From Owenia fusiformis (lineage: Eukaryota; Annelida; Polychaeta; Sabellida; Oweniidae): 64,000 bases of DNA. The notes beneath the pieces are model-generated. The model saw only the letters and a list, made by a program, of their open reading frames with translations. It did not search any database and was not told the DNA's origin. Positions 37,696 through 51,345 of the stretch are shown one piece after another. The stretch spans positions 33,366,572-33,430,571 of the forward strand of contig CAIIXF020000012.1 in the NCBI GenBank assembly GCA_903813345.2, in the 5' to 3' direction. Positions within the stretch are counted from its first letter, which is position 1. Each line of letters begins with the position of its first letter. Both the position numbers and the translations under genes were made by a program.

Positions 37696-38975
37696 TACAT
37701 CTTTCCAGCAAATAGTATTTTCTAGTATATTTCCAATATTAGTATTTTCCAATATATCCCTATATAATTTTGAATAATAAATCATTACCTCAAAGAGTTG
37801 GAAGACAGGAGAATCAAATTGTCCCTGCTAACTGACTCTCTTTATAGTTCAATTTTCATGCCATTATCAAAGTTGTGTTATCATTCATTGTTATCATTTT
37901 GAGTATATAGTTTTTGGTATCTCGTTAACACTGCACAGTCTCACTTTGTTTTCACCTTTTCAATACTCTACTGTTATGGACATGGTCTGGTCTCCATGTT
38001 GTTTCATCAGGAACGGAGTTTTTCAGACAAAGTTGATTTAACTGTCACATTAATAGGTGATGGTGAATGGTGTAACGTTACACTTTCATTTTTGTTGATT
38101 GTTTCATAAACTTGTAAATCTGAGCTTGATATTGTTGATGTTAGTATCCAGTAACCTTTGAAGCCAGTCATTTTTGCACCTAAGGCAGGGAACATCTTCA
38201 GCCGACACAAAAAATCTGAAAAATTAGAAAAATACATGAATATTGATGTTATATTATAAGAAACTTGATAGGAAAAATCAATGGACTAGTTGTTAGAAAT
38301 AATCTTGATTTACACCATCAAATATTCAAAATTCAGTAAATGTGATATTATTTTTGAAATCTACATATTACTAGTAAATATTATCTTATTCTACAAATAT
38401 GGTTTCAAAAATGGTTTATAAACTCTGAAAATTAATTTTCTTTAAACTGTTGAAAATGTTACTTCTAGGTTGGATAGATTCCTTTTAGACCCATAGATCA
38501 CATGTTATAAAATCATAAAAAGTGAAATATCTTTTCTTGTATTGGACAGATGACATTTTCTTTCACAGGACATACTTAAGGGTAATATGAATATTGATCC
38601 ACTAAAACCATGGGCTTTCAAGAGAAGGGCATGCAACTCTGTGTCATAAACATGAGAACTTGAGAAATGAGCAGTGCCATGCTTCCCTTTTTTGATAATA
38701 TTTCAAAGAGCTCTAAATAAATAGATAAATGTATATTTTTTAGTATTATCTTGAAGAAAAATTAATTTTGAATACTTTTAAAGCAAAAAACATGATTAAT
38801 CTCATTTAAACGTAAACAAAAAACACTGATATTAAAGAAAGAGGTATCAAAATGTTCTCTTCAAATGTTGCACTGTGTGTAATAATTCAAGAAGACATTC
38901 CAATAAAACATAATTTATGGGAGAATGTTCACTTTTATTATTGCCAAAATTGTGGTGAAATCCATTTTATATTAA

Positions 38976-39722
38976 GGTGCTTTGGAAGTTAACAGGAAAT
39001 GACAAAACAAAATATGTCAAAACCATGCTGAATTTTGAAATTTTTTTGAACCAAGATAACAGAGTTCTGTTTGGACCTCCAGTCAGTTTAACTAGTTCCA
39101 CATATCATTTACATGACCGGAAACACAATGAAAATGGTCAGAATGACAATAAACATGATAAAATAACCTTTTCAGTCCTCTGAAAATGTGACTGAAAAAT
39201 AGCTAAAAGTACGTGCTCAGGAAAGGTCAATGAACAGAATCTTTTGATTTTTTCAGAAAATGTGTCTAATATATTGCTCTAAATAATACAATCTTTGAAA
39301 TTTGAAAAAATCGTCTGAAACAATAATGGCTGTAGTTAAAAGGAAAATAGATCGATTTTAAATTCAGTTTTTTTCATTTTTTTCTTTTTCTAAGAATGAT
39401 ATGAATTTTTTAAAATTGTATCATTTAGAGCAATATATTGGGCACATTTTCTGAAAAAGTCAAAAGATTCTGTTCAGTGACCATTCCTGAGCTTAGCTAT
39501 TTTTCAGTCACATTTTCAGAGGGCTGAAAAGGTTATTTCATCATGTTTATGGTCATTCTGACCATTTTCATTGTGTTCCCACTCATGTAAATGATATGTG
39601 GAACTAGTTAAACTGACTGGAGGTCCAAACAGAACTCTGTTATCTTGGTTCAAAATTTTTCAAAATCCAGCATGGTTTTGACATTTTTTGTTTTGTCATT
39701 TCCTGTTAACTTCCATAGCACC
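38976..39722. mobile_element. Nested hairpin MITE with TTAA target duplication, copy 2
   Basis: Second-copy counterpart of 28714-29460, at an offset of 10,262 bp. Confidence 0.85.
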
Positions 39723-40100
39723 TTAAATCATCAACGTGTATGCAGATGAGATAATCATGTTTTTATTTTTGAGTTAAATCATAAAAAAAATGAAAAGTAC
39801 AAAATAACATTTTTCTGGAATTGGTACAGGAAGCATTTAACTCCAATTTTTAAAACCCAAGGCAATACTTATGTCATGTATGAATGAAATATGGGAAGTT
39901 GCATACCCTTCTGTTGAAAGCCCATGACTAAAACTGATGAAAATTCAAGTTTAAGGGGATTTGTACTGTAGCTGCCATGTTATCTGACCTGAAATAGCTC
40001 GCCTGGTGTCTATTTTCAAGTTATTTCAAAAATATTTAAACACATAATCATCACTTTAGATTTCAAGAGAGAATCAGATCCAGCTGGCAAGCTTAACATA

Positions 40101-40534
40101 CTGTACGCCCGGTATTATTCGCGTGCGATTAACTTTCGCGCTTTTCGCGAGGGTGTTAAAATCGCGAAAAATTATCGTCGCGAAATTGCCAATTAAATCC
40201 CCGGGAATTTGTTTTTACCCGGGGCTCTGATGCATTTCGTTTTGTCTACTAGTTTGGATCGAGTTATAGTACTTCAGTAGTACTGTGCAACTCCATGACT
40301 TTACTATGCGCATGCGCGGCAATGAAAGAGCACGTGCGCACGATTGTTCACGTGATCGTAGCCTGCAATTTGATTGGACATCATATACTGGGGAATGTAC
40401 TGGGAACTAAATTTCATATACTGGGGAATCCCCGAATACGATAAAATACAGTATTCGCGAAATTTAATAGCAGCGAAACCGTGTTTTCGCAAAATTCGCG
40501 AAATTAAAGGTCGCGAATAATACCGGGCGTACAG
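40101..40534. mobile_element. Nested TA-flanked MITE (CTGTACGCCCGG ends), copy 2
   Basis: Second-copy counterpart of 29839-30272, at an offset of 10,262 bp. Confidence 0.88.
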
Positions 40535-40842
40535 TATAACTGTATAAGCTTTTAAAGTATTTTTGGGCTCACATCATTCCTTGTCAAGTCTACATTTTCC
40601 TCAAAATAATATTTTATTCCAGGAAACTGAAAATTTTTACAATGATGTGTAGATTGGTAGGTCAATTGTACATGTTGCTTGCAATTCTACACCCCCTATA
40701 CTCTGATTCTGCCTTTAAATTAAATAAAGCTTACGTCTAAGATGTAATTTTATGCATATATTACAATCAACATATTCAATATCCAGTCATATAATTTTCT
40801 AGAAATTTATTTCCTAGCATGACAAAATATTTAGAATGTTAA

Positions 40843-41299
40843 AGGCCCCATGTAAAGTTTGAAAATATGTTTTTTTCATTGATTTACTATTTTTCATGAC
40901 TTAAAACATTATTTCAGAGTTTTTTGGAAAAAAACTTTTCGTTTCATATTTCCATTTTCAAATATTCCACTATCTGACTATATAATGCAAAATGAAAACA
41001 CATTGTCTTTTTAACACCATAGCGAAGATTGCACAGAGGACATACAATATGAATAATAAAATGTCATATTAAGTGTGCCAAGACAATCAATGATGTCCAA
41101 TTATTATTGCTCACATAAAATCTCGCATACCATGGATATATCTTGAGAATGACATATAACATAAATTCATAATTTTTGAAAAACCTCCTTCATGAAACAC
41201 TTTTTGAAATCAAAACCAAAAGTTTCATATATCTCATTTTGACAACTTTTGGTAGGACTACAAAATAAGGCAAAGTGTTTTAAACTTCATATGGGGCCT
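40843..41299. mobile_element. Nested MITE with AGGCCCCAT ends and TTAA duplication, copy 2
   Basis: Second-copy counterpart of 30581-31037, at an offset of 10,262 bp. Confidence 0.85.
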
Positions 41300-42232
41300 T
41301 TAAAAAGATGAAATTGAAGGTTTATCAATATCAAACAGTCTGTTTAAAATTTTAGATGATATACCAACTTCATTTAGTTGCATGAAAACAAACAGTTTAC
41401 CTAGTGTTCTCCATGAGAGACTTTCATTCTGATCTTAACAGAATTTCTCTTTTAGGTTGAGTCAAGGCATTGTTGTTGGTCCCCTATTTTACTTTTGCAG
41501 ACAAGGCATTTCCTGAAAAAGTTACATATTTTTATTATTTTGTAAATCATGTTATTCAGGATATTCTTTGATTTTGAAGAATATCATTTTTATCTACGAG
41601 GTGATCTACATGAGAGAGAGAAGCGAACCAGATATCAATATCACTGAGTAGATAAAAAATGATATTCTGAAAAAATTATAAATGAAAACAACAGGCAAAA
41701 TAAATGGAAAAATCATGAATTTAACAATGGAAAAGTTGAAAAGTCCCTGAAAACAGCAGGCGATTTGGGTGATAACAACCCAGTGATATCAATATCACTG
41801 GGTAGATAAAAATGATATTCTGAAAAAATTATAAATGAAAACAACAGGCAAAATTAATGGAAAAATCATGAATTTAACAATTTGATTTGAACCTGTGAAA
41901 ATCTCCTGTTGCCTTCTGCATTTGTCCTATTTACAGAATTTCCCCAACCAATAGAAAAGCAAAGCAAAAAACATAGAATTGATAAAACTATTCGCATCTC
42001 ACCTCGAAACCATTAGTAATCAAAGATAGAATACTATACGGCCTATTGAACAGCCCCTTTTTAGTCACACACATACACATGAAGTGTTTTTATTTTGTAT
42101 CTTTGATCTATTTATATTATTTATATCATATGTCATTTCAATATATATAAAGACATGGCTAGTAATGCCAGTATGGCACAGCCATTGAAATAAATATATA
42201 AATAAAAAAAATAGAAATCTTACCTGAGTTAA

Positions 42233-42758
42233 GGTCTAGGGAAGTTATCAGAAATTTCCACCAAACAGGAAATGAAAAAAACATGTGGATTTTAGAATTT
42301 TTTTGACTAAGATAACAGAGTTCTGCTTTAACTTCAATCAGTTTTACTACTCTCGTATATTATTTACATGACCGGGATCACAATGTTCATGGTCAAAATT
42401 GACCACCATGCTGAAACAGCTTTTTCAGCCCTTAGAAATTGTGACTGAAAAAAGTTTAAAGTTTGCATTTCCGAAAGGTCACTGAACAGAATATTTTTTT
42501 CTGTTCAGTGACCTTTCCGAAATGCTAATTTTTTTCCATAAGATTTTCAGAGGGCTGGGAAAGCTATTTTGACATGGTAAAGGTCATTTTGACAATGACC
42601 ATTGTGATCTTGGCCATGTAAATGACATTTGGGAGTAGTACAACTGACTAGTGAAAACCAAAGCAGAACTCTGTTATTTTACTTCAAAAAACTCTAAAAT
42701 CCAGATGGTTTTTCATTTCCTGTTTGATGTATTTCTGATAGTCTAACTACCCCGAGAC
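42233..42758. mobile_element. Nested hairpin element related to 38976-39722, copy 2
   Basis: Second-copy counterpart of 31971-32496, at an offset of 10,262 bp. Confidence 0.75.
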
Positions 42759-44887
42759 CTAATGTGACCATAATATAATTAATTAATGTTCGCTCGACAC
42801 TCAGCTCAAGAAACATTCCAAACTTTTTGACATGGAACTACCTTTACTTTGTCGCAAAAAATCAATTTACACTGTTACTGTTCAGCATTAATTTCTTGGA
42901 TTTGCATAACACATGTAAGGCTACACCTATACTCACATGCAAATTTAGTCTTGGGAAGTCACAAATATGACTGAGGCATTGCCGCACAGAGAGGGAAGAT
43001 GACATTGAAATCCATAAAGTAAAACTGGTAGGCAGTAGGCACAATCAGAGGCAGAATCAGGGAGTTCTGGAAATGCAAAAAGAAATACTTAATTAGATAT
43101 GATAAAATATTTTTGCGCATGCGCAATATGACCCAAAATATGGTCCCTAATTTTGAAACGACATGGGTCATTTGGAGGCTCTGACATCGAGCTGAACTCC
43201 AAGACCTGATGCTATTTGCATCAAATATACAATATTTATTATCACATCAATGTGTGATTAAATTTCTAGAATCCTATGTGCAATAAAAGACACTGAAATT
43301 TGATGATTTCCTCCTATCTTTAAAGAATTTCAAAAATCAAAAATTACACCATCATATTTCAAATTATGTGTTTTCAAACTACGTTTTCTAACAGAAATAC
43401 TACACTTACTTAAAAGCCGTGAATTCCATCGTAATCCCCTGGAATCTCTGAATCCAGTAAACATGATCGATTGATCTAAATATCCATGAATCTACTCTAA
43501 ATCCGTTCAAATAGGCTGAGCCAGTTCAATTTGTTTTCAGCGCCATCGATACTTTAAAATTACGAACGGAAGGGAAAGACCCCTTGAAATCAACTGAAAA
43601 ATGATAAAACAGTTAGCGATTATTGTTTTGTTCGACATTCTCTCTTGATCTTAAGTACAGTAATGCCAAGTTGGTGCTCAAACTCATCTACAAACAATTT
43701 ATGAATGACCGATGTTGTTGTTTTGTGGCTGAAATGCAAAATTTAAAAAACAGGTCACGTGACCTAAGAAAGTCCTTTGGCATTTCAGCAATTTGGCGGA
43801 TTCAGGAGTAGAAACCGCTCCAGATGATGGCTTCAAATTGCTATAAAAACTTCGAATTGATGCACAATACGGCTGACTTTTACGTATTTAGATCAGACGC
43901 ATACGTTGAATTCAAGAATTAGTTGCTAAAAGGCTAAAAATACTGAAAACTTCGAGTCGAAAGACGACCCTCTTCAAAACCCAGGGCTTCACCATTTTGG
44001 ATAATTTTGACACGACAAGATGACTGGACCGTAATTGATACAAGTCTCCTGATAAAAGTACTTATCCAGATATTTTTATATTTACACATCATATGTATTT
44101 TATACTACATTTTATTTTGCAATAGATTTTTAACCACAGATCTCTAAGAAAAAAATTTGCCCAAAACATTCTGAACTTATGTTCTCTCAGATTTTTTTTG
44201 TCATTTAGCTGATTTTCTGATCACATATTTTTTTCGACGTGAAGAAATCAATTCCCAACAAAAACTTAATGCGGGGATGGGGGACTACACGTCAATTTTA
44301 TCATCTATTGGTTATTTTGTATCGGCTAACTACGGGTTTCATCCGAGATTGAGTGTTTACAACCGCAGGGGACCATGTCAAAATCGATCCCTGAGAATTA
44401 ACATTTTTTTCTGAAAATCAATTACTGCTGACTTAGTCGCTGATAACTCAAGAAATATATTAGTATGGGCAATAAAACGTTCAAATCACGTCTGCGAGTA
44501 AAGGGGGGTGCTTTTTCTACTAAAATCACATAAATAACTAATCTCAGAAAAAAATGCCCAAAACATGTATACGACCCCAATTTTCCAAATTATCGAAACC
44601 CAGTTTCAAAACTTTTCTCTTTGAGGTCTTCTTCCTCACCCACCATACCTTATTTAGCTTATTATTTGTGAAATATAGTTACATCCCGATATCTCCAAAC
44701 GTTTCCCTAAATATCAGCCAAAATCATTACGTTTATCAATGTGTAATATCAATTTATGCACAGGTGTCATTTTACGTGATTTTTCGAGGCGGGACTATAT
44801 TCTGTAGAAAAGCACGATTTTCGCGTAGTTTTCAGGTTAATGCCGAATCACCGCGACAATTGATTTCTGGGTTTGGCTGCCCAGCTG

Positions 44888-46433
44888 TCCCTCCTTCCTA
44901 TTTCATCCATCCATCTATCCATCCATCTTTTTCTGGATGACTCGGCTTAAAAAAGTCCAGATCTGGAGTCTGAAATTGAACTTGTTCAATTTCCAAAGTC
45001 TAGTTATATTAGTTCTTTGTAAACAATTTCTATACGATACGGTCAAATTGTAAAATTTTCTTGGGAAATAGGCACTTTTAGGCACAGACACTTTTAAAGT
45101 GCCCAAACTTCATCGAATACCACCTTGATATTGTAAATTTTGATATGGGGGACAAACACTCGCTCCCCCTCTGGCACCCGAGCGCCACCTCCCCCTCTGG
45201 CACCCCTCCCCCCCTTTGACACCCCCCAAATTTGAAAAAAATTGTGATTGTTTTTCAATGTTTTTATTGACTAATACACTTTAAAAGTGCCCAGAAGCAC
45301 CAAATATCATCTTTAAATTGTAAAAATTTCTAGGAGAGTTAGCTACCCCTCACATCCCCCACAAAACAAAAGAAAATATTCTGAATTTCATGTATTGTCT
45401 CAGACATTTTTTAAGTGCCCAGACATCATCAAATAGCACCTTGATATGGTCAATGTTTCTGGGGGACAACCCATTGCTCCCCTACTGGCACCCCACCCCA
45501 CTTCACCCTCTCATCCTCTTTGACACCCCCAAAAGAATTTGAAAAATTTCACATTTTTCTTATTGATTTACGCACAGGCGTACCAGATGGTTGCAAATTC
45601 GCTCCAAATACAACCAAATTTCAAAATTTTCCTGGGGGACAACCCCCAGACCTCCCTGAATGCTCGGTTTTTTATTCACTCAACTCTTATTCTTGTGGTG
45701 GTGGCGTACTACTTAGAAACTTACACTTTGTAAGTGCCCAGAAAGCACCAAATAGCATCTCAAAACCGTAAAATTTTCTAGGGGGAGTGGACCACTCCTC
45801 ACACCCCCCACAAAACAATTGGAACGTTTGGAAGTTGCCATGCATTTGTTAATTCCAAACCAATATAGGGAGTAACTGACCCCCCCCCCCTCTGTCTTAC
45901 GCGAAAAAAATGACAATTTTTTTATTCTCTTTAGTAAGCTAAAACCGCACCCCCCTTGGAGAAAAGTGTCTTACGGGCCTGATTCCGCGGTCCATATTTG
46001 GAGCTGAAATGTTGTATTACGTCACGACAGGTAGACGCTGTAAAGAATACATTTTTAAAAGAGCACAAGGCTTAAAATCGTGTGCCTGTCGATGTACTTA
46101 CTAGTAATTATAAATTCAACCATAATAGGGTATTGTAAGGTATTGCATAGACAAACTCTTACTGAATTTCTGGTACAAATGTTGCGTCGGAAAACGTTCC
46201 TTCGCATGCTTCATCTTTCTGTTCAGATTAAACTATTACATCTCTATATATACATGTTCCTGTAGTTCTTAGCTAGCATTTTTGATTCAAATATATGAAT
46301 CATCGTCGAGAAATATATTAAATTTTATTATATCTTTACAAATTCGAATTAAACATTATTTCGAGCTTTCATGATCAACAAAAACTTGAATCACGCTTTG
46401 TCTGGCAAATAGGACTAAATTCCCACAGTACAC
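44888..46433. other. Right flank of the tandem element and repeat-rich DNA
   Basis: It begins with TCCATCCATC-type simple sequence (to about 44935), then the AGTGCCCAGA repeat region (45080-45830). I see no gene. Confidence 0.55.
45080..45830 (+). repeat. Degenerate tandem-like repeats with AGTGCCCAGA units
   Basis: Related units start at 45098, 45286, 45414 and 45733 with AGTGCCCARA, followed by CACCAAATA[GT]CATCT-like text. Each ends in C-rich stretches (GGCACCCC, CACCCCCCACAAAAC). The spacing is irregular (about 130-320 bp). Confidence 0.6.
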
Positions 46434-46621
46434 TAAGCTTGTATTCACGAATGCAACTAACGCCTGTCGGCTACCAGATTTACCTACTATTTTATGACAA
46501 ACTCATTTAAATATGAATGGAATAGTGGCAGATATTATTTATATTCAAATAAGTTACCCATAAAATAATAGGCTTATCCGATAGCCGGCATGCGTTAGTT
46601 GCATTCGCGAATATAAGCTTA
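46434..46621. mobile_element. MITE with TAAGCTTGTATTC ends
   Basis: TAAGCTTGTATTCACGAATG at 46434 is matched by CGCGAATATAAGCTTA ending at 46621. The arms run about 40 bp, with GCAACTAACGC and GCGTTAGTTGC facing each other. Confidence 0.8.
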
Positions 46622-47020
46622 TTCTCCTTTTCGAGGCTTCGTCTTTCCTTATATGGACAAAATATTACCCATGATGCATCTCGCGTGGGAAAAAACTGTT
46701 ACTTCCTTGTTTTCATACATTTTTCAATCGCTATGTTCAATCAAATCTCTGCCCGAGTGGACGAAAAAAGTATTTTTATCATTGTATTGGCTCACAGCGT
46801 TGTAAAAACAACGTGTGAAAAGAGGGGATATATTCCGGTATTTGTGATCAGTTGACTTGTCGCAATATTGGAAAAAATAATTGATTCAGTACTTTTGGGT
46901 CAAGCAAACTGGCAAATAGATACTCGAAACGCAAATCAAATTTTGTCCTTTTGGAGGGCTTTTTAAGAACATGTTTTTGTACCTTCTCGATTAAAGCAGA
47001 AGCACTCGATGCCCAATACA

Positions 47021-47210
47021 CATCAAACCCGTGCTAGAATTTATCACCCGTGCTGGAATTGAGCACGGGTTTGCCGTTCAATCCCACCCGTGCTCCTAGA
47101 CCCGTGCTGGAATTTAGCGCTGATTTGAGGTTCGAAATCCAACCGATAGAGGCGCCCCTAACCCGTGCTATAAATCCAACCAATAAGGGCGCTCCAAACC
47201 CATGCTATTT
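47021..47210 (+). repeat. CCCGTGCT repeats
   Basis: ACCCGTGCTRGAATTTA and shorter ACCCGTGCT words recur about six times in both orientations over about 190 bp. The flanking CTCGATTAAAG also appears near 61518, so this is a dispersed family. Confidence 0.5.
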
Positions 47211-47489
47211 TGGGGATCAACTATTGTGTAATACTGACTGGCCTTGGGATTGGATGGTGTAACAGAATGACCAGTCCCTCGATGGCCATTACGCGGAAAT
47301 ATCCAACTCAAGTTTTGTACCGTTAGTTTGTAATCGATATAGCCGATTTGAAGGTAAGAAGTTGCTCAAGGTAAACAAGACTAAGCGAGGATCAAACAGG
47401 GTAATGTTTTTGACTCATAAATTCCACATTAAACGAGTAATTTTCCCGTAAAGTGAGTATTCTGTATTATCGCCCATTGATTTTGATTT

Positions 47490-48915
47490 TCCCAAAATTT
47501 CAGTTTTTATCCGTCAGTAAAACCTAGAAAAATAAGAATTTCAAAAGATCATTATGCAATAATATGTGGAAAATATATTCCTGTTGTACATAAATGACTT
47601 TCGTTTATCTTGAATTAGTTCTAGTTTGGCTCATAAAGTGTGTGGCCTCTTATTTTGATGCATCTCGAGTCGAGACGCTATCTGTTGCAAGACTTATGCC
47701 TGGCACAACCGTCACCCTGTTATAAGTATCTTTATGTTGCGCAATGATCCTGCCATGACTGTGGTAGTGTTATTGTGAAAGCCTGGTATAACCTTGACAA
47801 TGTTATATTGCAAGGCTTGTCATGACCGTGGTAATGTTTAACCCTAATATGACTGCGACAATGCTATATTATAAATAAGGTCTAATATGACCGTGACAAT
47901 GTTCATGTTCTTGAATGAGATTAGAATTTTATAGTTTTTGGAAATGAATTATGAGTTAGAGTCCATTTCACTGTTTACTTGCATCAGTCAAAGCTAAAAA
48001 ATAAGAAATCAAAATATCATTTTGCAATAATATATGGAAAAATATATTCCTATTGTACATGAATGACATTCATATATCTTGGATTGCTTCTAGTTTGGCT
48101 TATAAAGTGTGTGGCCTCTTATATTTGGATGCTTCACTGCCATGTTATTTTCAATAAGATTAACATGGCTGAAATTCTTCAAATTACAAGACGGCACAGG
48201 CTTATTGCACAAAAAACTAAAAAATCTGAAATATACAAATGTCATTCATGTACATTATGAATATACTTTTCCATATATTATTGCACAATGGTCTCCCAAT
48301 TTCTTATTTTTGCCGTTCTACTGACGCAATGAAACAGTGAAATGGACTCTAAATGAATCAAAAATTTCATGTACAGTATCAACGTACGTGAGTACCATGT
48401 TCATGTATAGAAGTCTAGATTCACATATTTAAGGTAGTTAATCATTCTATGAAATTTACAATGCTACTAATGCTATTTAATATAACCATTGTCACAGTCA
48501 TATCGTGCTTTAACATTACCACGGTCGTGACAAGCCTTGCAATATAGTATAGCATTGTCACGATTATACCAGGCTTTCGCGATAACACTACCACGGCCAT
48601 GGCAAGATCCTTGCGAAACTTAAAAACACTTAATAACATGGTGACGGTTGTGCCAGGCATAAGTCTTGCAATAGATAGCATGTACAGTATGCTTCTCTGC
48701 CATAGTATTTTCAAAAAGATACTTTGTAACATGGCTGAAATTTATTATAAGAGGGCACAGGCTTATTGCACAAAACAGAACTAAATAATCTGAAATATAC
48801 AAATGTCATTCATGTACAATATGAATATACTTTTCCAAATATTATTGCACAATGGTCTCCTGATTTCATATTTTTGGGGTTCTACTGACGAAATAAAACT
48901 GAAATGGGCTGTAGT
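47490..48915. mobile_element. Fold-back element with ~450-bp inverted arms
   Basis: The left arm (from about 47490, containing CTTATGCCTGGCACAACCGT) is the inverse of the right arm (to about 48915, containing ACGGTTGTGCCAGGCATAAG). Inside the arms a motif like ATGACCGTGACAATGTT recurs every 40-60 bp. A smaller relative (47957-48353) sits in the middle. The outer borders are approximate. Confidence 0.75.
47957..48353. mobile_element. Inner fold-back element nested in its relative
   Basis: The ends TAGAGTCCATTTCACTGTTT and, inverted, TAGAGTCCATTTCACTGTTT bound a 397-bp unit. Its text (TGGAAAAATATATTCCTATT, GTGTGTGGCCTCTTAT) matches the arms of the outer element, so a related copy inserted into an older one. 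Confidence 0.7.
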
Positions 48916-51345
48916 TCCCTAAGAGGCTCTAAGAGATCTCTTGTGTTAACTTATGTCTTAACTTATGTTTAAGCTTATCTCCAAAATGTGATGGTTTCCT
49001 TAAAGTCATTCTCTCACTCTCATTCAGAAGTTCACTTACTCATTCACTCTCTCAATCAGTCTCTCTATGTGAGAGTTCATATGTTGGAATATTGACTAAA
49101 ATAATCTTATTTCATTTGGAATTATTCACAATTGCTGTTTTCTACTTTTTGAGTTTAAAAGGGGAATGTACATGTAGTATTATCATTGAGTGTTTTAGAG
49201 ATCTCTTAATTTCAACAAATGAATTTATTAATAGAGAAACATGTGAATCCATTGAGGATTGCATCAAAATACCAAACATACATACTCAAAAATAGCAAGA
49301 GCTGCTCAAATGTATTAGATCTAAATCATGAACCCCATTTTGTACTTTCAGAAGATGAATGTATGTCTGAGATAAGAAGTTAAAGAAGAGGAAATGTACT
49401 ATTATGTGAGTATTAAAAATATATCCGTTCTGAATTTTCCTACATTTCCAAGAGTTTTCATAAGCAATGATTCTTATTGATCACAACCTTAATTCTATTG
49501 ATTTAATGTACTCTTTGGGTGTGCCTTAGTCCTTAATGCGTCTCCCTATCTTTTGAATGTATTGTTAAAAAGATATTCTGTGTGCAATGATGATGTGGAA
49601 ATGATGACTGCATAAGGTTTCAGAGATTCTTGGGAAGATGTTCTCAGCCTGGCAACCTAACACTATTCAGTACATCTTTTGAAACTAAATAATTGAGGAA
49701 GCTGTAAATGTGATGTTGATTTTTTTTATAAATCAGATGGTTTCCATAAAGTCATGTTATTTTAAGTCATGTTTTTAATTGATCTGCATTTGTAACCATT
49801 AATTAAAGACCAACAGTTTCTTCTATTTAATGGCATATTTGAATTCTATATGTTGTTTTCTATCAGTAGAGCTAGCTTCATTTACTTTTACTCAAATTCT
49901 AAAGATTTTTAAGTTTTCTGAAAAAGCTCAAGCTAATCCCCATTTACACAATGTTGAAAAACCTTTAAAGATTAAAAATTCATTTACTCTTATAAGTGTC
50001 ACAATTTTAATAATAAATCACAATCCATATGTCAATAGGTTCATATGATTAGATTCAACTGGCAGTGATCTCCCCAGCATAAAGCAAGATGGGCGCAGCA
50101 ACCACCTGAGATTTTGAAAATATGCTTGCACCCACCTGAAAATCAGTCTGCACCCACCTAAAAATGAAAAAATCATTGGCATATTTCCACAAATTTTGTT
50201 TAATTTGTGAAAATGAGAATTTTTGCACCCACCTGAGAAAAAATGCTGAGGAGATCACTTAATGGTGTTTAAGTTGATCCAAACGGAAATCAAGAAATTA
50301 AGTGACTCTTGTTATACATTTACATGTATTCTGGACCTACCAACACCCATGTTGCCATTTATATTTCAATTTATATTGAAAACACAGCTACAAGCCCTTA
50401 TGAGCCCCCCCCCCCCTACTCCACATACATACCTCCCCACAATGTTTTGTTAAAGCACAGGGTACTTTTTACTGAGATTAAGTATTCATTGGAGATGCAA
50501 ATATACTCTAAGGCATTCAGTGATCTCCCCAGCATTATTTTTCAAGCTTGGGGTGGGGGGGTTATCAAGTGTTACTGAGTTTATTTACACAAATTTGTGT
50601 AAAGGATGAGTCTAAATATATGCCCTTTTGGTCCCTCAGTTAAATGTATGTGATAAGTATATTTACTATTTCATGAGTTTTAATGCAAAATAAACCCCCT
50701 GCTGAGAGTCAAAATAAGTAACAGAAAACAATCAATAATTATCATAGAAAAAACACCAATGGCAACCTGTATGGCATTTAAAATAGAAATAACTTAAAGA
50801 CCATGAAGAATTCAAAAGAAAATCATTTTTTTAAATATATGTTAGGATTTAATTCTTTTTCAAATTTTTTGAATTTTCCGCCATTTTAATTTGAAGGGGG
50901 AAAAACAAGATAGCTGCCATTTGATGTAAGAAATATCAGAACAAAAGTAGCTTCACTTTCACAATGAGCAATGGCATTTTCACAATGAGCACAGTTTTCT
51001 GGTTTAGATTTAGGTTTAGACATATAACTCCCCTATCCATTTAATCCTCCTCTGTTCAATTTTGATTGTGTTTTATATTAGTTTTACTTTAATAAACCAG
51101 CAATGACATTATTTTTTGTGAGAATATAAGTTTTGTCAAAATAATCCCAAAATTGAGCTTTGTACAATTTAGAAGCATCAATAATGCCAACAAGTAATTT
51201 GAACATTCATGTTCATTAAATTCTGTTCAGTTTCCCTCTGATTTGTTCCCATGATGACATGTTATGACATCATCCTGAAACACTTAACCAGTCTTTATAC
51301 CAAAGCTTTTAAAGGGTTCCGATTAGTATCCCGTATAAAAACAAT
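48916..51345. other. AT-rich intergenic DNA with two MITE remnants
   Basis: The only structures I see are the MITE at 50063-50259 and a solo end of the same family (CAGTGATCTCCCCAGCA) at about 50518. I see no gene. Confidence 0.55.
50063..50259 (+). mobile_element. Short MITE, CAGTGATCTCCCCAGCA family (hAT-like)
   Basis: The left end CAGTGATCTCCCCAGCA faces the right end TGCTGAGGAGATCACT. The interior has repeated TGCACCCACCTGA words. Relatives are at 1797-2003 and, diverged, at 54058-54275; a solo left end is near 50518. Confidence 0.8.

Larger units (their letters stand above)
34626..44887 (+). mobile_element. 10,262-bp terminal-inverted-repeat element, tandem copy 2
   Basis: This is the same unit offset by exactly 10,262 bp, ending in CAGCTG at 44882-44887. 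The stretches I compared line by line are identical, and every predicted peptide wholly inside the unit recurs unchanged at the same offset, so there is no net indel. The flanks of the pair are TATCC on the left and TCCCTCC on the right, so TCC (24361-24363 and 44888-44890) is a candidate target duplication of the whole dimer. There is no such duplication between the two copies. Confidence 0.85.

Noticed and set aside
24364-44887. LTR retrotransposon or provirus
   Set aside because: The ends are inverted, not direct, repeats, and there are no gag, protease, reverse transcriptase or integrase motifs.
24364-44887. Polinton/Maverick
   Set aside because: The terminal repeats are only 18 bp, and no polymerase B, integrase, protease or capsid ORF is present.
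24364-44887. Helitron tandem array
   Set aside because: The ends do not have the TC…CTRR signature with a 3' hairpin between A and T, and a true inverted terminal repeat is present.
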